Below, piece after piece: positions 16,536-26,313 of a DNA stretch of 64,000 nt. The position numbers and the translations under genes are program-made. The stretch is from CALVGQ01 sp964369385 (GTDB lineage Bacteria > Bacillota_I > Bacilli_A > Erysipelotrichales > Erysipelotrichaceae). Position 1 is the first letter of the stretch, and each line of letters opens with the position of its first letter. The stretch covers positions 62,001-126,000 of the forward strand of contig CAYJEY010000002.1 in the NCBI GenBank assembly GCA_964369385.1. The letters are read 5' to 3'. The notes below the pieces were generated by a model. That model had not been told where the DNA came from, did no database searches, and saw only the letters and a list, made by a program, of their open reading frames with translations.

Positions 16536-17124
16536 TATTATTTTTGGAGCTGTTGGATTCGTCGTGTTCTTATTTTTAGCACAGTATGTTGTGCTAAGCG
16601 CACGCGATTCCATCCGCTTTGATTATACGGTTTATCAAGAGTATCAAACTAAGTATGAACAACAAGATGTTTATTTTGAAGATAATCAGCAAAAAATCAC
16701 TGATTATGTTAGAATGTTATATTCACATACTGCGCCAGAGACAATCAATGAGTCGATTCACAACATTTTGCCTGAACCAGTAATTGATACTGGATTTGTC
16801 TCAAGCAATGATGATCAAGTTCGTGAAATGGCAAGTCTTGTATTAGCAGAAGCTCAAGAAATATTCGGAACTGAAAATGCTAAAATGGTTAACGCTGTAT
16901 ATGCGATAGATGAAGTTGTAGCAGTTTACCTGCAACAACCACAATCATACTTATTTTATGCTTTGACTTCCGATCAATCACAAATTATCGGATTCGTTGT
17001 AACTCCAAGTGAGGATGGATACAACATTGAAGAATTATGGAGTTTAGACCAAGCTGCTGATGTTGACTTTACTACAAGAGAAGCTAACCGTGCTTTGTTT
17101 ATATTCACAAATAAAATATTTTAG
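16516..17124 (+). CDS. Unknown membrane-anchored protein overlapping the transporter ATPase gene
   Basis: I do not recognise this 202-residue protein. One hydrophobic segment lies at about residues 8-30, preceded by a short basic N-terminus (MQKQLRN). This suggests a signal anchor with the remaining ~170 residues outside. The outer part is acidic and polar with an alpha/beta look (for example VREMASLVLAEAQEIFG). There is no internal repeat or Cys pair. The start lies inside the msmX coding region, with a 20-base overlap and no clear ribosome site, so translation probably depends on msmX translation. It is a candidate accessory part of the maltodextrin importer. Confidence 0.75.
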   Translation: MQKQLRNIIFGAVGFVVFLFLAQYVVLSARDSIRFDYTVYQEYQTKYEQQDVYFEDNQQKITDYVRMLYSHTAPETINESIHNILPEPVIDTGFVSSNDDQVREMASLVLAEAQEIFGTENAKMVNAVYAIDEVVAVYLQQPQSYLFYALTSDQSQIIGFVVTPSEDGYNIEELWSLDQAADVDFTTREANRALFIFTNKIF

Positions 17125-17152
17125 AAGAGCTGATTGGCTCTTCTAATCTTTA
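17123..17152 (+). terminator. Hairpin after the membrane-anchored protein gene
   Basis: AGAAGAGC (17123-17130) pairs with GCTCTTCT (17137-17144) over a 6-base loop, then AATCTTTATATTT. The T tract is weak, so read-through into the debranching-enzyme genes is likely. Confidence 0.55.
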
Positions 17153-17171
17153 TATTTAGGAGACATTTTAT

Positions 17172-19118
17172 ATGAAATTTAGTTATGGATGTGCACAATT
17201 GCACGATACAAAAATAGGTGAGCGCAACTGTTACTTACTAAGTAATGGTTTAGGTGGTTATAGTTCACTGACACTCATTGGCTCATGTACAAGAGCAGAT
17301 CATACGTTATTAACAGGAGCATATATCGCCCCTGATTTACGTATTCGACTTGTGAGTCGAATTGATGAGAAAATAATCATCGATGGTAAAACGACTAACT
17401 TGTCATCACAAAACTATGTAGATTACACAAAGAATCAATCAGGACATTTATATTTGATTAATTATACCCAAAATCCATTACCCGAGTGGACCTACTTCAT
17501 TGATGGAATTGAGTTAATTAAACGAATTGTGCTTGTCCATAACGAGAATACTTTAGGTATTCAATATGAAATTCATAATCCATGTAATGCCAATATCGAT
17601 TTAATATGTACGCCACAATATCACTTTACATCTCGAAATGATACACTACAAGTAAACCAAGAATTCAAAATCGATTCGAAAAAAATTGAATCAAACGAAT
17701 TCACATTAAACTACCAAGCCCCGTGCGCTACTAATCAAATATTCGACCAAATAAAATTCACAAACGATTATTATCATGAATATGATGCACGTGACGGTCG
17801 TAGTGCAATCAGCACAAGTGTAAGTTTACACGCTTTACATTTTTTCTGTGATAAGAGCGCAACTTTTGAATTAATCTACAGCACTACAGATGCGCAACGC
17901 AATGTATCTCAACTCATTAGTGATGAAATTTCTCGACAGGAGAAACTTATTTCACAAAGTAAGATAAAGAGTTTACTCGGACAGGAACTTACTCGTGCTG
18001 CAGATCACTATTTAGTTAAACGTGATTCGATTAACGGATTAACTTTAATGGCAGGGTATCCTTTCTTTACTGATTGGGGACGTGATACAATGATTACAAT
18101 AGAGGGATGTTGTATCGCAACTAAGCGTTTTGATGAAACAAAAAACATACTCACGACGTTTACTAAGTATTTACACAATGGTGTCATGCCAAATATGTTC
18201 CCAGAAGGAAATAATCCACCGCTATATAATACAGTAGATGCTTCTTTACTATTTATTCAAGCAGCATATTTGTATTATCAAGAGTCTAATGATTTAGCTT
18301 ACATTAAAGAAATTTTTGAACCAATGCAAAGTATAATTCATCACTACAAAGTAGGAACTGATTTTGATATTAAAATGAATGAGGATGGACTTATTAGTGC
18401 AGGAAGTGGTTTAATGCAGCTTACGTGGATGGATATACGTTATGAAGACATTCTGCCAACACCAAGACACGGCAAGCCTGTTGAAATCAATGCTTATTGG
18501 TACAGTGCTCTACGTATTATGGATGAATTTGCAGTACTACTTGGTCATCCTCAAGAAGAATATGGTACATTAGCACAACTTGTTAAACAGTCTTTCAACG
18601 AACAGTTTTGGAATGATGAACAGCAATGCTTAAAAGACGTCGTTTCAGGAGAATCTTGCGACAACCAAATCCGTTGTAACCAAATTTGGGCAGTATCCAC
18701 TCCTTTTTCACCACTTGACTCGAAGCGAGCACGCTTAGTTGTAGACTGTGTTCAAAAATATTTGGTGACTCCTTATGGACTACGCTCACTTGCAAAAACT
18801 GATCCACAATTCATATCAGAATATAGTGGCTCACTCAAAAAACGTGATTTATCTTATCACCAAGGAACTACATGGACATTCCCTCTTGGTTCTTATTTTA
18901 GAGCTTATTTAAAAGTAAATAACTATTCAAAAGAATCTCTAACTTACGTAAAACGCCAACTTTCATGGTTTAGTGATGCTTTATACGATGGTTGTGTAGG
19001 ACATATTGCTGAAATTTATGATGGTGAATTTCCTAATGATTCTCGAGGGTGTTTTGCCCAAGGATGGAGCGTTGGTGAAATCCTAAAAATGATTGCAGAG
19101 GTAGAAAAATATGAGTAA
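17172..19118 (+). CDS. Glycogen debranching enzyme, amylo-alpha-1,6-glucosidase type (GH133)
   Basis: The 648-residue protein has an N-terminal bacterial/archaeal GDE domain (NGLGGYSSLTLIG and TRADHTLLTGA near residues 27-56). Its (alpha/alpha)6 catalytic part carries DWGRDTMITIEG, then TWMDIR and GKPVEINAYWYSAL, the usual acidic residues of this family. It removes single alpha-1,6-linked glucose stubs. There is no signal peptide, so it acts on imported or stored branched glucan. AGGAGA precedes the ATG. Its end overlaps the pullulanase start by 8 bases, which puts two different debranching enzymes in one coupled unit. Confidence 0.88.
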   Translation: MKFSYGCAQLHDTKIGERNCYLLSNGLGGYSSLTLIGSCTRADHTLLTGAYIAPDLRIRLVSRIDEKIIIDGKTTNLSSQNYVDYTKNQSGHLYLINYTQNPLPEWTYFIDGIELIKRIVLVHNENTLGIQYEIHNPCNANIDLICTPQYHFTSRNDTLQVNQEFKIDSKKIESNEFTLNYQAPCATNQIFDQIKFTNDYYHEYDARDGRSAISTSVSLHALHFFCDKSATFELIYSTTDAQRNVSQLISDEISRQEKLISQSKIKSLLGQELTRAADHYLVKRDSINGLTLMAGYPFFTDWGRDTMITIEGCCIATKRFDETKNILTTFTKYLHNGVMPNMFPEGNNPPLYNTVDASLLFIQAAYLYYQESNDLAYIKEIFEPMQSIIHHYKVGTDFDIKMNEDGLISAGSGLMQLTWMDIRYEDILPTPRHGKPVEINAYWYSALRIMDEFAVLLGHPQEEYGTLAQLVKQSFNEQFWNDEQQCLKDVVSGESCDNQIRCNQIWAVSTPFSPLDSKRARLVVDCVQKYLVTPYGLRSLAKTDPQFISEYSGSLKKRDLSYHQGTTWTFPLGSYFRAYLKVNNYSKESLTYVKRQLSWFSDALYDGCVGHIAEIYDGEFPNDSRGCFAQGWSVGEILKMIAEVEKYE

Positions 19119-21048
19119 ATTTTACATTGATGATTACGACTTGATTCGCGCCGATGATTTTGAAGGTAAAGCTACCCTATTACATGATAACCAAGAAACC
19201 TTATTGATGTTTTTTAACAATGAATGTCGCTTACCTGTTCAATTAAAGTTACGACAAAAATATTCACTCAAAATCCATGATCAATTGTTTCCACTTAGCT
19301 ATCGTTTTATTACACATAGTGATCGATTTGAAACAGAAAACAAATACAATGGACCATTAGGTCATGTTTATCACATTCATTGTACTGAATTCTATGCATG
19401 GGCACCTACTGCCTATAGTATGAGCGTTGATTTGATTGGAAAAAAGATAATTGAAATGGAAGCTAGATCCCACGGTGTTTACTATGCCAAAGTGTTAGGA
19501 AACTTGCATGGTCAAGCTTATCAATTTATTGTTGAGCATGACACCAAAGAAGTTGCACTAGATCCATATGCAATTTCTTCTACAATGAACTCACAATATA
19601 ATTTTGTAGTAAACCCTGGAAAATTCAAGAAGAAGGTAGTTTCAAAGAACATTGCAAAGAAACGTGATGCAATTATATATGAATGCAATGTACGAGATGC
19701 TACAAGCGATCCTTCAATAAAATTTAAATATCCTGGAAAATATAAAGGGCTGTGCGAAAAAGGAATAGTTGATAAACGAGGAAACGCTGTAGGATTTGAC
19801 TACATTACAAATTTAGGAATAACTCATCTTCAATTGCTTCCTGTTTATGATTATGGCTCAATTGACGAAAGCGACGGAAGTGTTGCTTATAATTGGGGAT
19901 ATGATCCTGTACAATATAACGTACCTGAAGGAAAATACAGTTGTAATCCCCTTCATCCAACTGAGCGTATCAATGAATTGATTGAGCTTGTGAATTGCTT
20001 CAAATCAAAGAATATTGGTGTCATTATGGATGTTGTATATAACCATGTCTACAACAAAGATACATTTTCATTTGAAAAACTTGTCCCTCATTATTATTTT
20101 AGATATCAAGGAAATCAGCCGAGTAATGCCTCATTTTGTGGGAATGAAGTAGCAAGTGAGCGATATATGGTTCGTCGCTTCATGCTTGATTCGCTTGTCT
20201 ATCTTACTCAAACCTTTGGCTTTGATGGTTATCGATTCGATTTAATGGGAATTCATGACTATGTCACAATGAACATAATTCATGAGCGACTTACTAAAAT
20301 TAATCCAAATATTTTACTTTATGGTGAAGGTTGGACAATGCCAACAGCACTTGCCCACAAACATTGTGCGATACAACCAAACTACCACCTAATGCCTCAA
20401 ATTGGATTTTTTAATGATGACTTTAGAAATCGTTGTAAGCAAGTAATCACACGTCACATAAGTGATCGGTTAGACGAAGAAGTGTCTCGTTTACTTCAAG
20501 GTCTTAACTATGACTCACCAACATCAAGTATTGCCTATGTTTCTTGCCATGACGATTATACACTTTATGATCAACTTTTTTATGGTTTCGAAGAAAAAAA
20601 TATTGAAGAGAAAATGAAATTAGCATATACCTTTGTGTTATTTGGGCAAGGAATGCCATTTATTCATGCTGGATGTGAAGCAGCACGCACAAAGCTTGGA
20701 GTAAAAAACTCCTACAATAGTTCTCAAAGCATTAACCAAATTACATGGAGTCAAATGCGTAAGTATGAAGACTTAAAAAACTTTGTCGTGGAATGTATTC
20801 GTATGAGAAAACAGCTGTCAGGATACTTCTTTAATACAAAAGATGAGGTTCTTGCAAATACAAGTATCTCTTTGAACAAGGATATCATTACATATCAAAT
20901 CAAGGATGTTGTTATATATATTAATTTATCACCAACTGCTCAATTGATATCTAAGCATGGAACACTACTTTCATGTGATGGTATAAGATTTAATAAATCA
21001 ATTGAGGAAGTTTTAATTTCACAATATGCAGTAATACAAGGAGAATAA
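19111..21048 (+). CDS. pulA: Type I pullulanase (GH13)
   Basis: It hydrolyses alpha-1,6 branches in pullulan, amylopectin and limit dextrins. Of 645 residues, the first ~180 include a CBM48-like domain (EFYAWAPTAYSMSVDL). The type I pullulanase signature YNWGYDP begins near residue 260. Catalytic residues are Asp377 in GYRFDLMG, Glu406 in LYGEGW and Asp481 in SCHDDYTL. No signal peptide or anchor is present, unlike secreted pullulanases, so it is cytoplasmic. It overlaps the preceding GDE gene by 8 bases; the GH13 gene follows after two bases. Confidence 0.93.
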   Translation: MSKFYIDDYDLIRADDFEGKATLLHDNQETLLMFFNNECRLPVQLKLRQKYSLKIHDQLFPLSYRFITHSDRFETENKYNGPLGHVYHIHCTEFYAWAPTAYSMSVDLIGKKIIEMEARSHGVYYAKVLGNLHGQAYQFIVEHDTKEVALDPYAISSTMNSQYNFVVNPGKFKKKVVSKNIAKKRDAIIYECNVRDATSDPSIKFKYPGKYKGLCEKGIVDKRGNAVGFDYITNLGITHLQLLPVYDYGSIDESDGSVAYNWGYDPVQYNVPEGKYSCNPLHPTERINELIELVNCFKSKNIGVIMDVVYNHVYNKDTFSFEKLVPHYYFRYQGNQPSNASFCGNEVASERYMVRRFMLDSLVYLTQTFGFDGYRFDLMGIHDYVTMNIIHERLTKINPNILLYGEGWTMPTALAHKHCAIQPNYHLMPQIGFFNDDFRNRCKQVITRHISDRLDEEVSRLLQGLNYDSPTSSIAYVSCHDDYTLYDQLFYGFEEKNIEEKMKLAYTFVLFGQGMPFIHAGCEAARTKLGVKNSYNSSQSINQITWSQMRKYEDLKNFVVECIRMRKQLSGYFFNTKDEVLANTSISLNKDIITYQIKDVVIYINLSPTAQLISKHGTLLSCDGIRFNKSIEEVLISQYAVIQGE

Positions 21049-21050
21049 TC

Positions 21051-22586
21051 ATGCACAAATTAGAAAATAATGTAATTTATCAAATTTATCCAAAAAGTTA
21101 TAAAGATACTACAGGTAGTGGTATTGGAGATATCAATGGAGTCATTGAAAAACTAGACTACCTACAAGAGCTTGGTGTTGACTACATTTGGTTATCACCT
21201 TGTTGCAAATCGCCGCAAAATGATAATGGTTATGACATCGCAGACTATCTAACGATTGATCCAATGTTTGGTACAAATGATGATTATCAGCGCTTCATTT
21301 CTGAAGCAAATCAGCGGGGAATTAAAGTCATGATGGACTTAGTATTAAACCATACTTCAAATGAACACATTTGGTTTAAAAAGGCGTTACAAGGTGATCA
21401 AAAATATGTCGATTATTATATTTGGTCAGATGAACCTAATGATATTGGTTCTTACTTTGAGGGAGTTGCGTGGTCTTATTGTGAAGAGCGTAAACAATAC
21501 TATTTCCGCTTATTTGATGTGAGTCAACCAGATTTAAATTGGCATAACCCAGAAGTAAGACAAGAGATTTTTGATATCGTGAACAAATGGATTGAACGTG
21601 GTGTTGAAGGCTTTAGGTTAGATGTTATTGACTTAATTGGAAAAGAACCAGAAAACAAAATCACAGCGAAAGGACCTAAATTCTATCAATATTTACAAGA
21701 ATTAAGTGCAAATACCTTTAAAGATGAGTTACTTACTGTTGGAGAGTGTTGGGGATCATCGCTAGATGAACAAAATAAAATGTGCAATCCAAAAGCATTG
21801 ACTCAAGCTTTCCATTTTAATCATTTCGGGCTTAACCACAGTGGTGATAAATGGCATCGTCATGAATTAAAAGTAGAAGATTTAGCTCAACTTTTCAACA
21901 CATGGCAAAATGTATACCAAGGAGTTGAAGCTCTTGTGATGAACAATCATGATGCCCCTCGTTTGATTTCACTTTGGCTTAACGATAAAGAATATCGTGT
22001 GCAAAGTGCTAAGTTACTTATTACCCTCTTTTCCTTTTTACATGGAAATTTATATATCTATCAAGGAGAAGAAATTGGAATGCGCAATGCATATTGTACC
22101 GACTTAGAAAAGTATCGAGATGTCGAAACAATAAATGTGTATCCTCGCTTAATTGAAGAAGGATATACCCATGAGCAAGCAATGCAAAAAATCATGGTTA
22201 CTTCACGTGATAATGCACGTATTCCGATGGCTTGGGACAACTCCCTTCATGGAGGATTCTCTCAAGCAACACCATGGATTAATATTAGTGAAGACTACAA
22301 GACAATAAATGCAGCTGCTGATTTAGCAAGTGAAGATAGTATTTATCATTACTACAAAGAGCTTCTTGCCTATCGCAAAGAGCACTATGCAACACTTAAG
22401 CAACCTGCAACATTTAGTGCTACTGGTGATGTATTCGAAATGAAAAAAGGACCATATCACTTAATTGCGAACTTTAGTGAGCGATCTCAGGTCTATAATG
22501 GACAAGGAAAATTGTTATTTACTAACTATCAAGACCGCTCTGATGCTTTACGTGCTTATGAAATATTAGTATTCGAGGTAAAATAA
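21051..22586 (+). CDS. malL: Oligo-1,6-glucosidase / alpha-glucosidase (GH13, MalL type)
   Basis: The 511-residue cytoplasmic exo-glucosidase has the oligo-1,6-glucosidase subfamily layout. Motifs are VIYQIYPKSYKD, NDNGYDIADY, DLVLNHTSNEH, nucleophile Asp191 in GFRLDVIDLI, acid/base Glu232 in VGECW and Asp301 in NNHDAPR. The QPDLNW motif near residue 160 is typical of this subfamily. Val192 after the nucleophile is the residue usually linked with alpha-1,6 preference, whereas Ala marks alpha-1,4. Trehalose-6-phosphate hydrolase is an alternative, since it shares this layout, but no trehalose transporter lies nearby. Confidence 0.85.
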   Translation: MHKLENNVIYQIYPKSYKDTTGSGIGDINGVIEKLDYLQELGVDYIWLSPCCKSPQNDNGYDIADYLTIDPMFGTNDDYQRFISEANQRGIKVMMDLVLNHTSNEHIWFKKALQGDQKYVDYYIWSDEPNDIGSYFEGVAWSYCEERKQYYFRLFDVSQPDLNWHNPEVRQEIFDIVNKWIERGVEGFRLDVIDLIGKEPENKITAKGPKFYQYLQELSANTFKDELLTVGECWGSSLDEQNKMCNPKALTQAFHFNHFGLNHSGDKWHRHELKVEDLAQLFNTWQNVYQGVEALVMNNHDAPRLISLWLNDKEYRVQSAKLLITLFSFLHGNLYIYQGEEIGMRNAYCTDLEKYRDVETINVYPRLIEEGYTHEQAMQKIMVTSRDNARIPMAWDNSLHGGFSQATPWINISEDYKTINAAADLASEDSIYHYYKELLAYRKEHYATLKQPATFSATGDVFEMKKGPYHLIANFSERSQVYNGQGKLLFTNYQDRSDALRAYEILVFEVK

Positions 22587-22587
22587 T

Positions 22588-23352
22588 ATGATTAAAATAC
22601 AAACTATATATATTCCACAGCTCCATCGCAAAAGAAAACTACGTATTTACTTGCCGAAAGACTACAAAAAATCAGGAAAACGTTATCCTGTACTTTACAT
22701 GCATGATGGTCAAAACTTATATGATGGAACTCTTTCAATTAGTAACGTTGGTTGGGAGGCACAAAAAGTAGTTGAATCTTATGGAGAAGAAATTATTATC
22801 GTGGGTATTGACCACGGAAATCAACACAGATTTAGTGAGTACTCACCATGGAATGCTGAAATCACTGATCCAATTACAGAACGAGCAGCTGGCTATGGAG
22901 CAAAATATGCTGACTTCTTAGTCAACACCCTAAAACCATTCATTGATGCTAATTACCCTACACTTTCTAGTCCTGAACACACAGCATTATGTGGAAGTTC
23001 AATGGGAGGTGTCATCTCACTATATACAAGCTTTACTTACCCAGGAATCTTTGGTGCAGTTGCGCCACTTTCTGTAGCAAGTTGGACAGCACGCAACAGT
23101 ATGATGACATTTCTAAAGAATGCTCCATTAATGTCGCAAACTAAAATGTATATCTCTGTTGGCACAAATGAAGGCCACAATCCTCACATTCCAGATTTAG
23201 CTGATCAATATCACGATGATTACTTAAAAATCGTAAAAATTTTAGAAACTAAACAATTAAATTTACAATGTAAAGTATTCGAAGGAAACCAACATTGTGA
23301 AAGCGACTGGCGTCAACCTTTATTTCAATTTATTCAATTTTGGAGAGGATAA
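22588..23352 (+). CDS. Alpha/beta-hydrolase esterase (esterase D/CE1-like)
   Basis: The 254-residue hydrolase starts with LPKDYKKSGKRYPVLYMHDGQN, typical of the esterase D/enterochelin-esterase-like group. The nucleophile is Ser138 in GSSMGG and the likely catalytic His236 lies in NQHCESDW. There is no signal peptide. Members cleave acyl esters from sugars or siderophores. In a starch operon it may remove acyl groups from modified maltodextrins, but that is inference from position. It starts one base after malL and its stop is two bases before the GH31 start, so it is a full operon member. Confidence 0.82.
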   Translation: MIKIQTIYIPQLHRKRKLRIYLPKDYKKSGKRYPVLYMHDGQNLYDGTLSISNVGWEAQKVVESYGEEIIIVGIDHGNQHRFSEYSPWNAEITDPITERAAGYGAKYADFLVNTLKPFIDANYPTLSSPEHTALCGSSMGGVISLYTSFTYPGIFGAVAPLSVASWTARNSMMTFLKNAPLMSQTKMYISVGTNEGHNPHIPDLADQYHDDYLKIVKILETKQLNLQCKVFEGNQHCESDWRQPLFQFIQFWRG

Positions 23353-23354
23353 AT

Positions 23355-25610
23355 ATGAGTACTTTTCAAGCGCAAAACTTTCGTATAACTTTTTATACAA
23401 GTCAACTCGTTCGATTGGAATATAATCCTAAAAATGAATTTGTGAATGAAGCTACCCAAAGTGTAGTCTTTCGAGACTTTGAGAACGTAGATCTTTCAAT
23501 TCAAGATTCACCAGAGCAACTTATTATCACTTCAAAGCATTTACGTTTAAGATACGACCGCAATCCCTTTAGTGCTAGCGGTTTATCAATTGAAGTCATT
23601 GGTAATTTTAGTGCTTATCACAGCACATGGCACTATGGTGACCCAATCAATGATTTAAAGGGTACAGCTCGCACCCTTGATTTTGTAGATGGAGAAACAC
23701 CGTTGAATTCTGGTATTATATCACGTAATGGATTTAGCTTATTTGATGATAGTAACTCATTGGTATTAACACATGAAGGTTGGGTAAAACCTCGCTCAAG
23801 TATTGGCACGGACATTTACTTCTTTGGACATGGGCACGATTATTATGGTGCTCTTCGTGATTTTTATAAATTATGTGGTAAACAACCGATTCTTCCTCGT
23901 TTTGCATTAGGAAACTGGTGGAGTCGTTATTATCGATACACTGAAGAAAGTTATCTAGAACTGATGGATCGCTTTGCCCAAAATGATATTCCATTAAGTG
24001 TATCTGTAATAGATATGGATTGGCATTTGGTTGATATCGATCCAAAGCACGGTAGTGGTTGGACGGGTTATACTTGGAATAAAGAACTCTTTCCAAATCC
24101 TGAACGTTTTCTAAAAAGTTTGCATGATCGAAATTTAAAGACAACTTTGAATGTTCATCCAGCGGGTGGAATTCGCTCTTTCGAAGATGCCTATCCAGCA
24201 ATGGCAAAAACTCTTCGTATGAACCCTGAGGAAGGTTTACCAATCCCATTTGACATCAGCAACAAGAATTTCTTACATGCTTACTTCAGTTGTGTTCACC
24301 ACCCCCTTGAAAAACAAGGAGTAGACTTTTGGTGGGTCGATTGGCAACAAGAGTCTCATACTCAAGTTGCAGGTTTAGATCCATTATGGATGCTCAATCA
24401 TTTTCACTATCTTGATAGTTTGCGACAAATGAGTCGCGGACTGACTTTCTCCCGTTACGCCGGGGTAGGTTCTCATCGCTACCCTGTAGGATTTTCTGGT
24501 GATTCAATCATTTCTTGGAAAAGCTTAGATTTCCAGCCTTACTTCACTACCACCGCTAGTAACATAGGTTACGGATGGTGGAGTCATGATATTGGTGGAC
24601 ATATGATGGGTGCAAAATCAGATGAGCTACAAACACGTTGGATTCAATACGGAGTCTTTTCGCCCATCATGAGGCTCCATAGCTCATGTAACGAATTTTG
24701 TGGAAAAGAGCCATGGAATTATCCTCATCATCACGAATTAGTGATGAAGAGGTATTTAAAATTACGTCATCAACTCATTCCATACTTGGATAGTATGAAC
24801 AAGCAGAATCATGATCAATCCCGTTGCCTTATTCATCATCTATACTATAAACACCCAGAAGTAAATGCTGCATATAACTATCCAAATGAGTATTATTTTG
24901 GTGAGAACTTACTAGTTTGTCCAATTACTACTCCGCAAGATAATCAAGCTCAACTTGCAATGACAAAAGGCTATTTACCAGAAGGAACTTGGTATGATTT
25001 CTTTAGTGGAATGCGCTATGTAGGAAATGCCGAAAAGACATTCTATCGGCCACTTGAAGAGTTGCCTGTTCTTGTAAAAGCGGGAACAATTCTTCCACTA
25101 GATGGTAAAGTTAAGTTTGGAACTGAAACTCCAACAAACTTAGACATCCACGTTTATGCCGGTGATGATGGTCAGTTTACTCTTTGGGAAGAGATTATGG
25201 GAGTATGGCAAAAAATTGATTTTGAATTAAATTGGTCAAAGCAACCAACACTCACTATGAAATCCTCATTTTCGACAAAACGCCATATTACACTTCATTT
25301 ACACGGATTCGCCGATTTAGAAGTTACCCTTAAACAAACGACACTTCATGGATCACTAATTGATTGCGCGGAACTCTCTTTATTTGAACTGCAAACAATC
25401 ACATTTGCATCAAATCAACTCTCTTCAAATGATGTAGTGGAACATGCAAAACGAATTTTACACCGTGCTCAAATCGAGTATGAACGTAAATCACATATGT
25501 TAAGTGTTATTCAAACACAAGATGCACTTAGCGCAATTTCATCACTGCTAGCACTGGAAAGTCAGCCAGACACAACAACGCTTGCTATTATTGAATTATT
25601 ATCAGCATAA
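23355..25610 (+). CDS. Alpha-glucosidase-like GH31 glycoside hydrolase
   Basis: The 751-residue enzyme has an N-terminal beta-sandwich, then the GH31 barrel with VIDMDWH, nucleophile Asp329 in WWVDWQQ and probable acid/base Asp383 in SGDSIISW. HDIGGHMMG and FSPIMRLHSS belong to the conserved substrate pocket. It releases terminal alpha-linked glucose or xylose; alpha-glucosidase is the natural reading in this operon. ATG 23355 is chosen because GGAGAGG lies 6 bases upstream; an upstream in-frame codon at 23340 is inside the esterase gene. The C-terminal ~100 residues are beta-rich then helical and unassigned. No signal peptide. Confidence 0.88.
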   Translation: MSTFQAQNFRITFYTSQLVRLEYNPKNEFVNEATQSVVFRDFENVDLSIQDSPEQLIITSKHLRLRYDRNPFSASGLSIEVIGNFSAYHSTWHYGDPINDLKGTARTLDFVDGETPLNSGIISRNGFSLFDDSNSLVLTHEGWVKPRSSIGTDIYFFGHGHDYYGALRDFYKLCGKQPILPRFALGNWWSRYYRYTEESYLELMDRFAQNDIPLSVSVIDMDWHLVDIDPKHGSGWTGYTWNKELFPNPERFLKSLHDRNLKTTLNVHPAGGIRSFEDAYPAMAKTLRMNPEEGLPIPFDISNKNFLHAYFSCVHHPLEKQGVDFWWVDWQQESHTQVAGLDPLWMLNHFHYLDSLRQMSRGLTFSRYAGVGSHRYPVGFSGDSIISWKSLDFQPYFTTTASNIGYGWWSHDIGGHMMGAKSDELQTRWIQYGVFSPIMRLHSSCNEFCGKEPWNYPHHHELVMKRYLKLRHQLIPYLDSMNKQNHDQSRCLIHHLYYKHPEVNAAYNYPNEYYFGENLLVCPITTPQDNQAQLAMTKGYLPEGTWYDFFSGMRYVGNAEKTFYRPLEELPVLVKAGTILPLDGKVKFGTETPTNLDIHVYAGDDGQFTLWEEIMGVWQKIDFELNWSKQPTLTMKSSFSTKRHITLHLHGFADLEVTLKQTTLHGSLIDCAELSLFELQTITFASNQLSSNDVVEHAKRILHRAQIEYERKSHMLSVIQTQDALSAISSLLALESQPDTTTLAIIELLSA

Positions 25611-25642
25611 AAAATAAGCGACCATATAGTCGCTTATTTTTT
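25609..25642. terminator. Bidirectional terminator between the GH31 and AraC-family genes
   Basis: A 14-bp perfect stem AAAAAATAAGCGAC (25609-25622) with GTCGCTTATTTTTT (25629-25642) has A and T tracts on both sides. It ends the alpha-glucan operon on one strand and the araC-type pair on the other, overlapping the last codons of the latter. Confidence 0.88.
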
Positions 25643-26305
25643 ATGTATATTATACTTTAAGAAATATTGTTTTGGACTTTCTTGTGTAAACTCTTTGAAT
25701 ATTTTTGAGAAGTAGCTATAAGACCCGAACCCATAAATCTCACTAATTTGAATTAGTGGTTCGGTTGTATAAGTAAGCACTTCTTTTAAACGTTCAATTT
25801 TTTGACGATGTATATAGGTAGTGATGCTTTCCCCCATTTCATCTTTAAATAAACTTGATACATAAAACTTATTTAACTCAAGCTTTCTAGCGATATCATC
25901 AAGCGATAGAGCGCTTTGTAGGTGCATATGTATAAAGTTTAGGACAAGGTGAACCGTCGGATTTTTTGTCGCTTTAAAATGTTCTACAATTCTGCGGTAG
26001 TCATCTAAAATTTCATATTCAAATAGATACAAATCATCCACACTCTTCATCGTCAGCATGACATTAATATGACTCTCTGAGCGATATAAACAATAACTTG
26101 ATGGATAATATGCTAGTATCAACTCCCTTGCACAAGCACTCGTAAGCATCATCAAATCAATACTTTTTTCTTGAAAAGTGACATTATTGTCCTTTTGAGC
26201 TTGCTGTTGCGCATGAACATCATAAAGGAGCATCCACTTAGGACTATCACTAAAAAGTAAATGATTGATTTTTTGATGGTTCTCTATACTATTAATAAAT
26301 CCCAT
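25634..26305 (-). CDS. AraC-family transcriptional regulator
   Basis: The 223-residue protein has a C-terminal AraC/XylS DNA-binding domain (about residues 120-218) with two helix-turn-helix units: SLDDIARKLELNKFYVSSLFK, then ISEIYGFGSYSYFSKIFKEF. The N-terminal ~110 residues resemble no sugar-sensing domain I can name. AGGAGG lies 6 bases before the ATG. It lies 8 bases after the gene for a second AraC-type protein of similar design, and both are divergent from the sulfatase operon. They probably act on that operon, perhaps as a pair. Confidence 0.87.
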   Translation of the reverse strand: MGFINSIENHQKINHLLFSDSPKWMLLYDVHAQQQAQKDNNVTFQEKSIDLMMLTSACARELILAYYPSSYCLYRSESHINVMLTMKSVDDLYLFEYEILDDYRRIVEHFKATKNPTVHLVLNFIHMHLQSALSLDDIARKLELNKFYVSSLFKDEMGESITTYIHRQKIERLKEVLTYTTEPLIQISEIYGFGSYSYFSKIFKEFTQESPKQYFLKYNIHKK

Positions 26306-26313
26306 ATGCCCTC

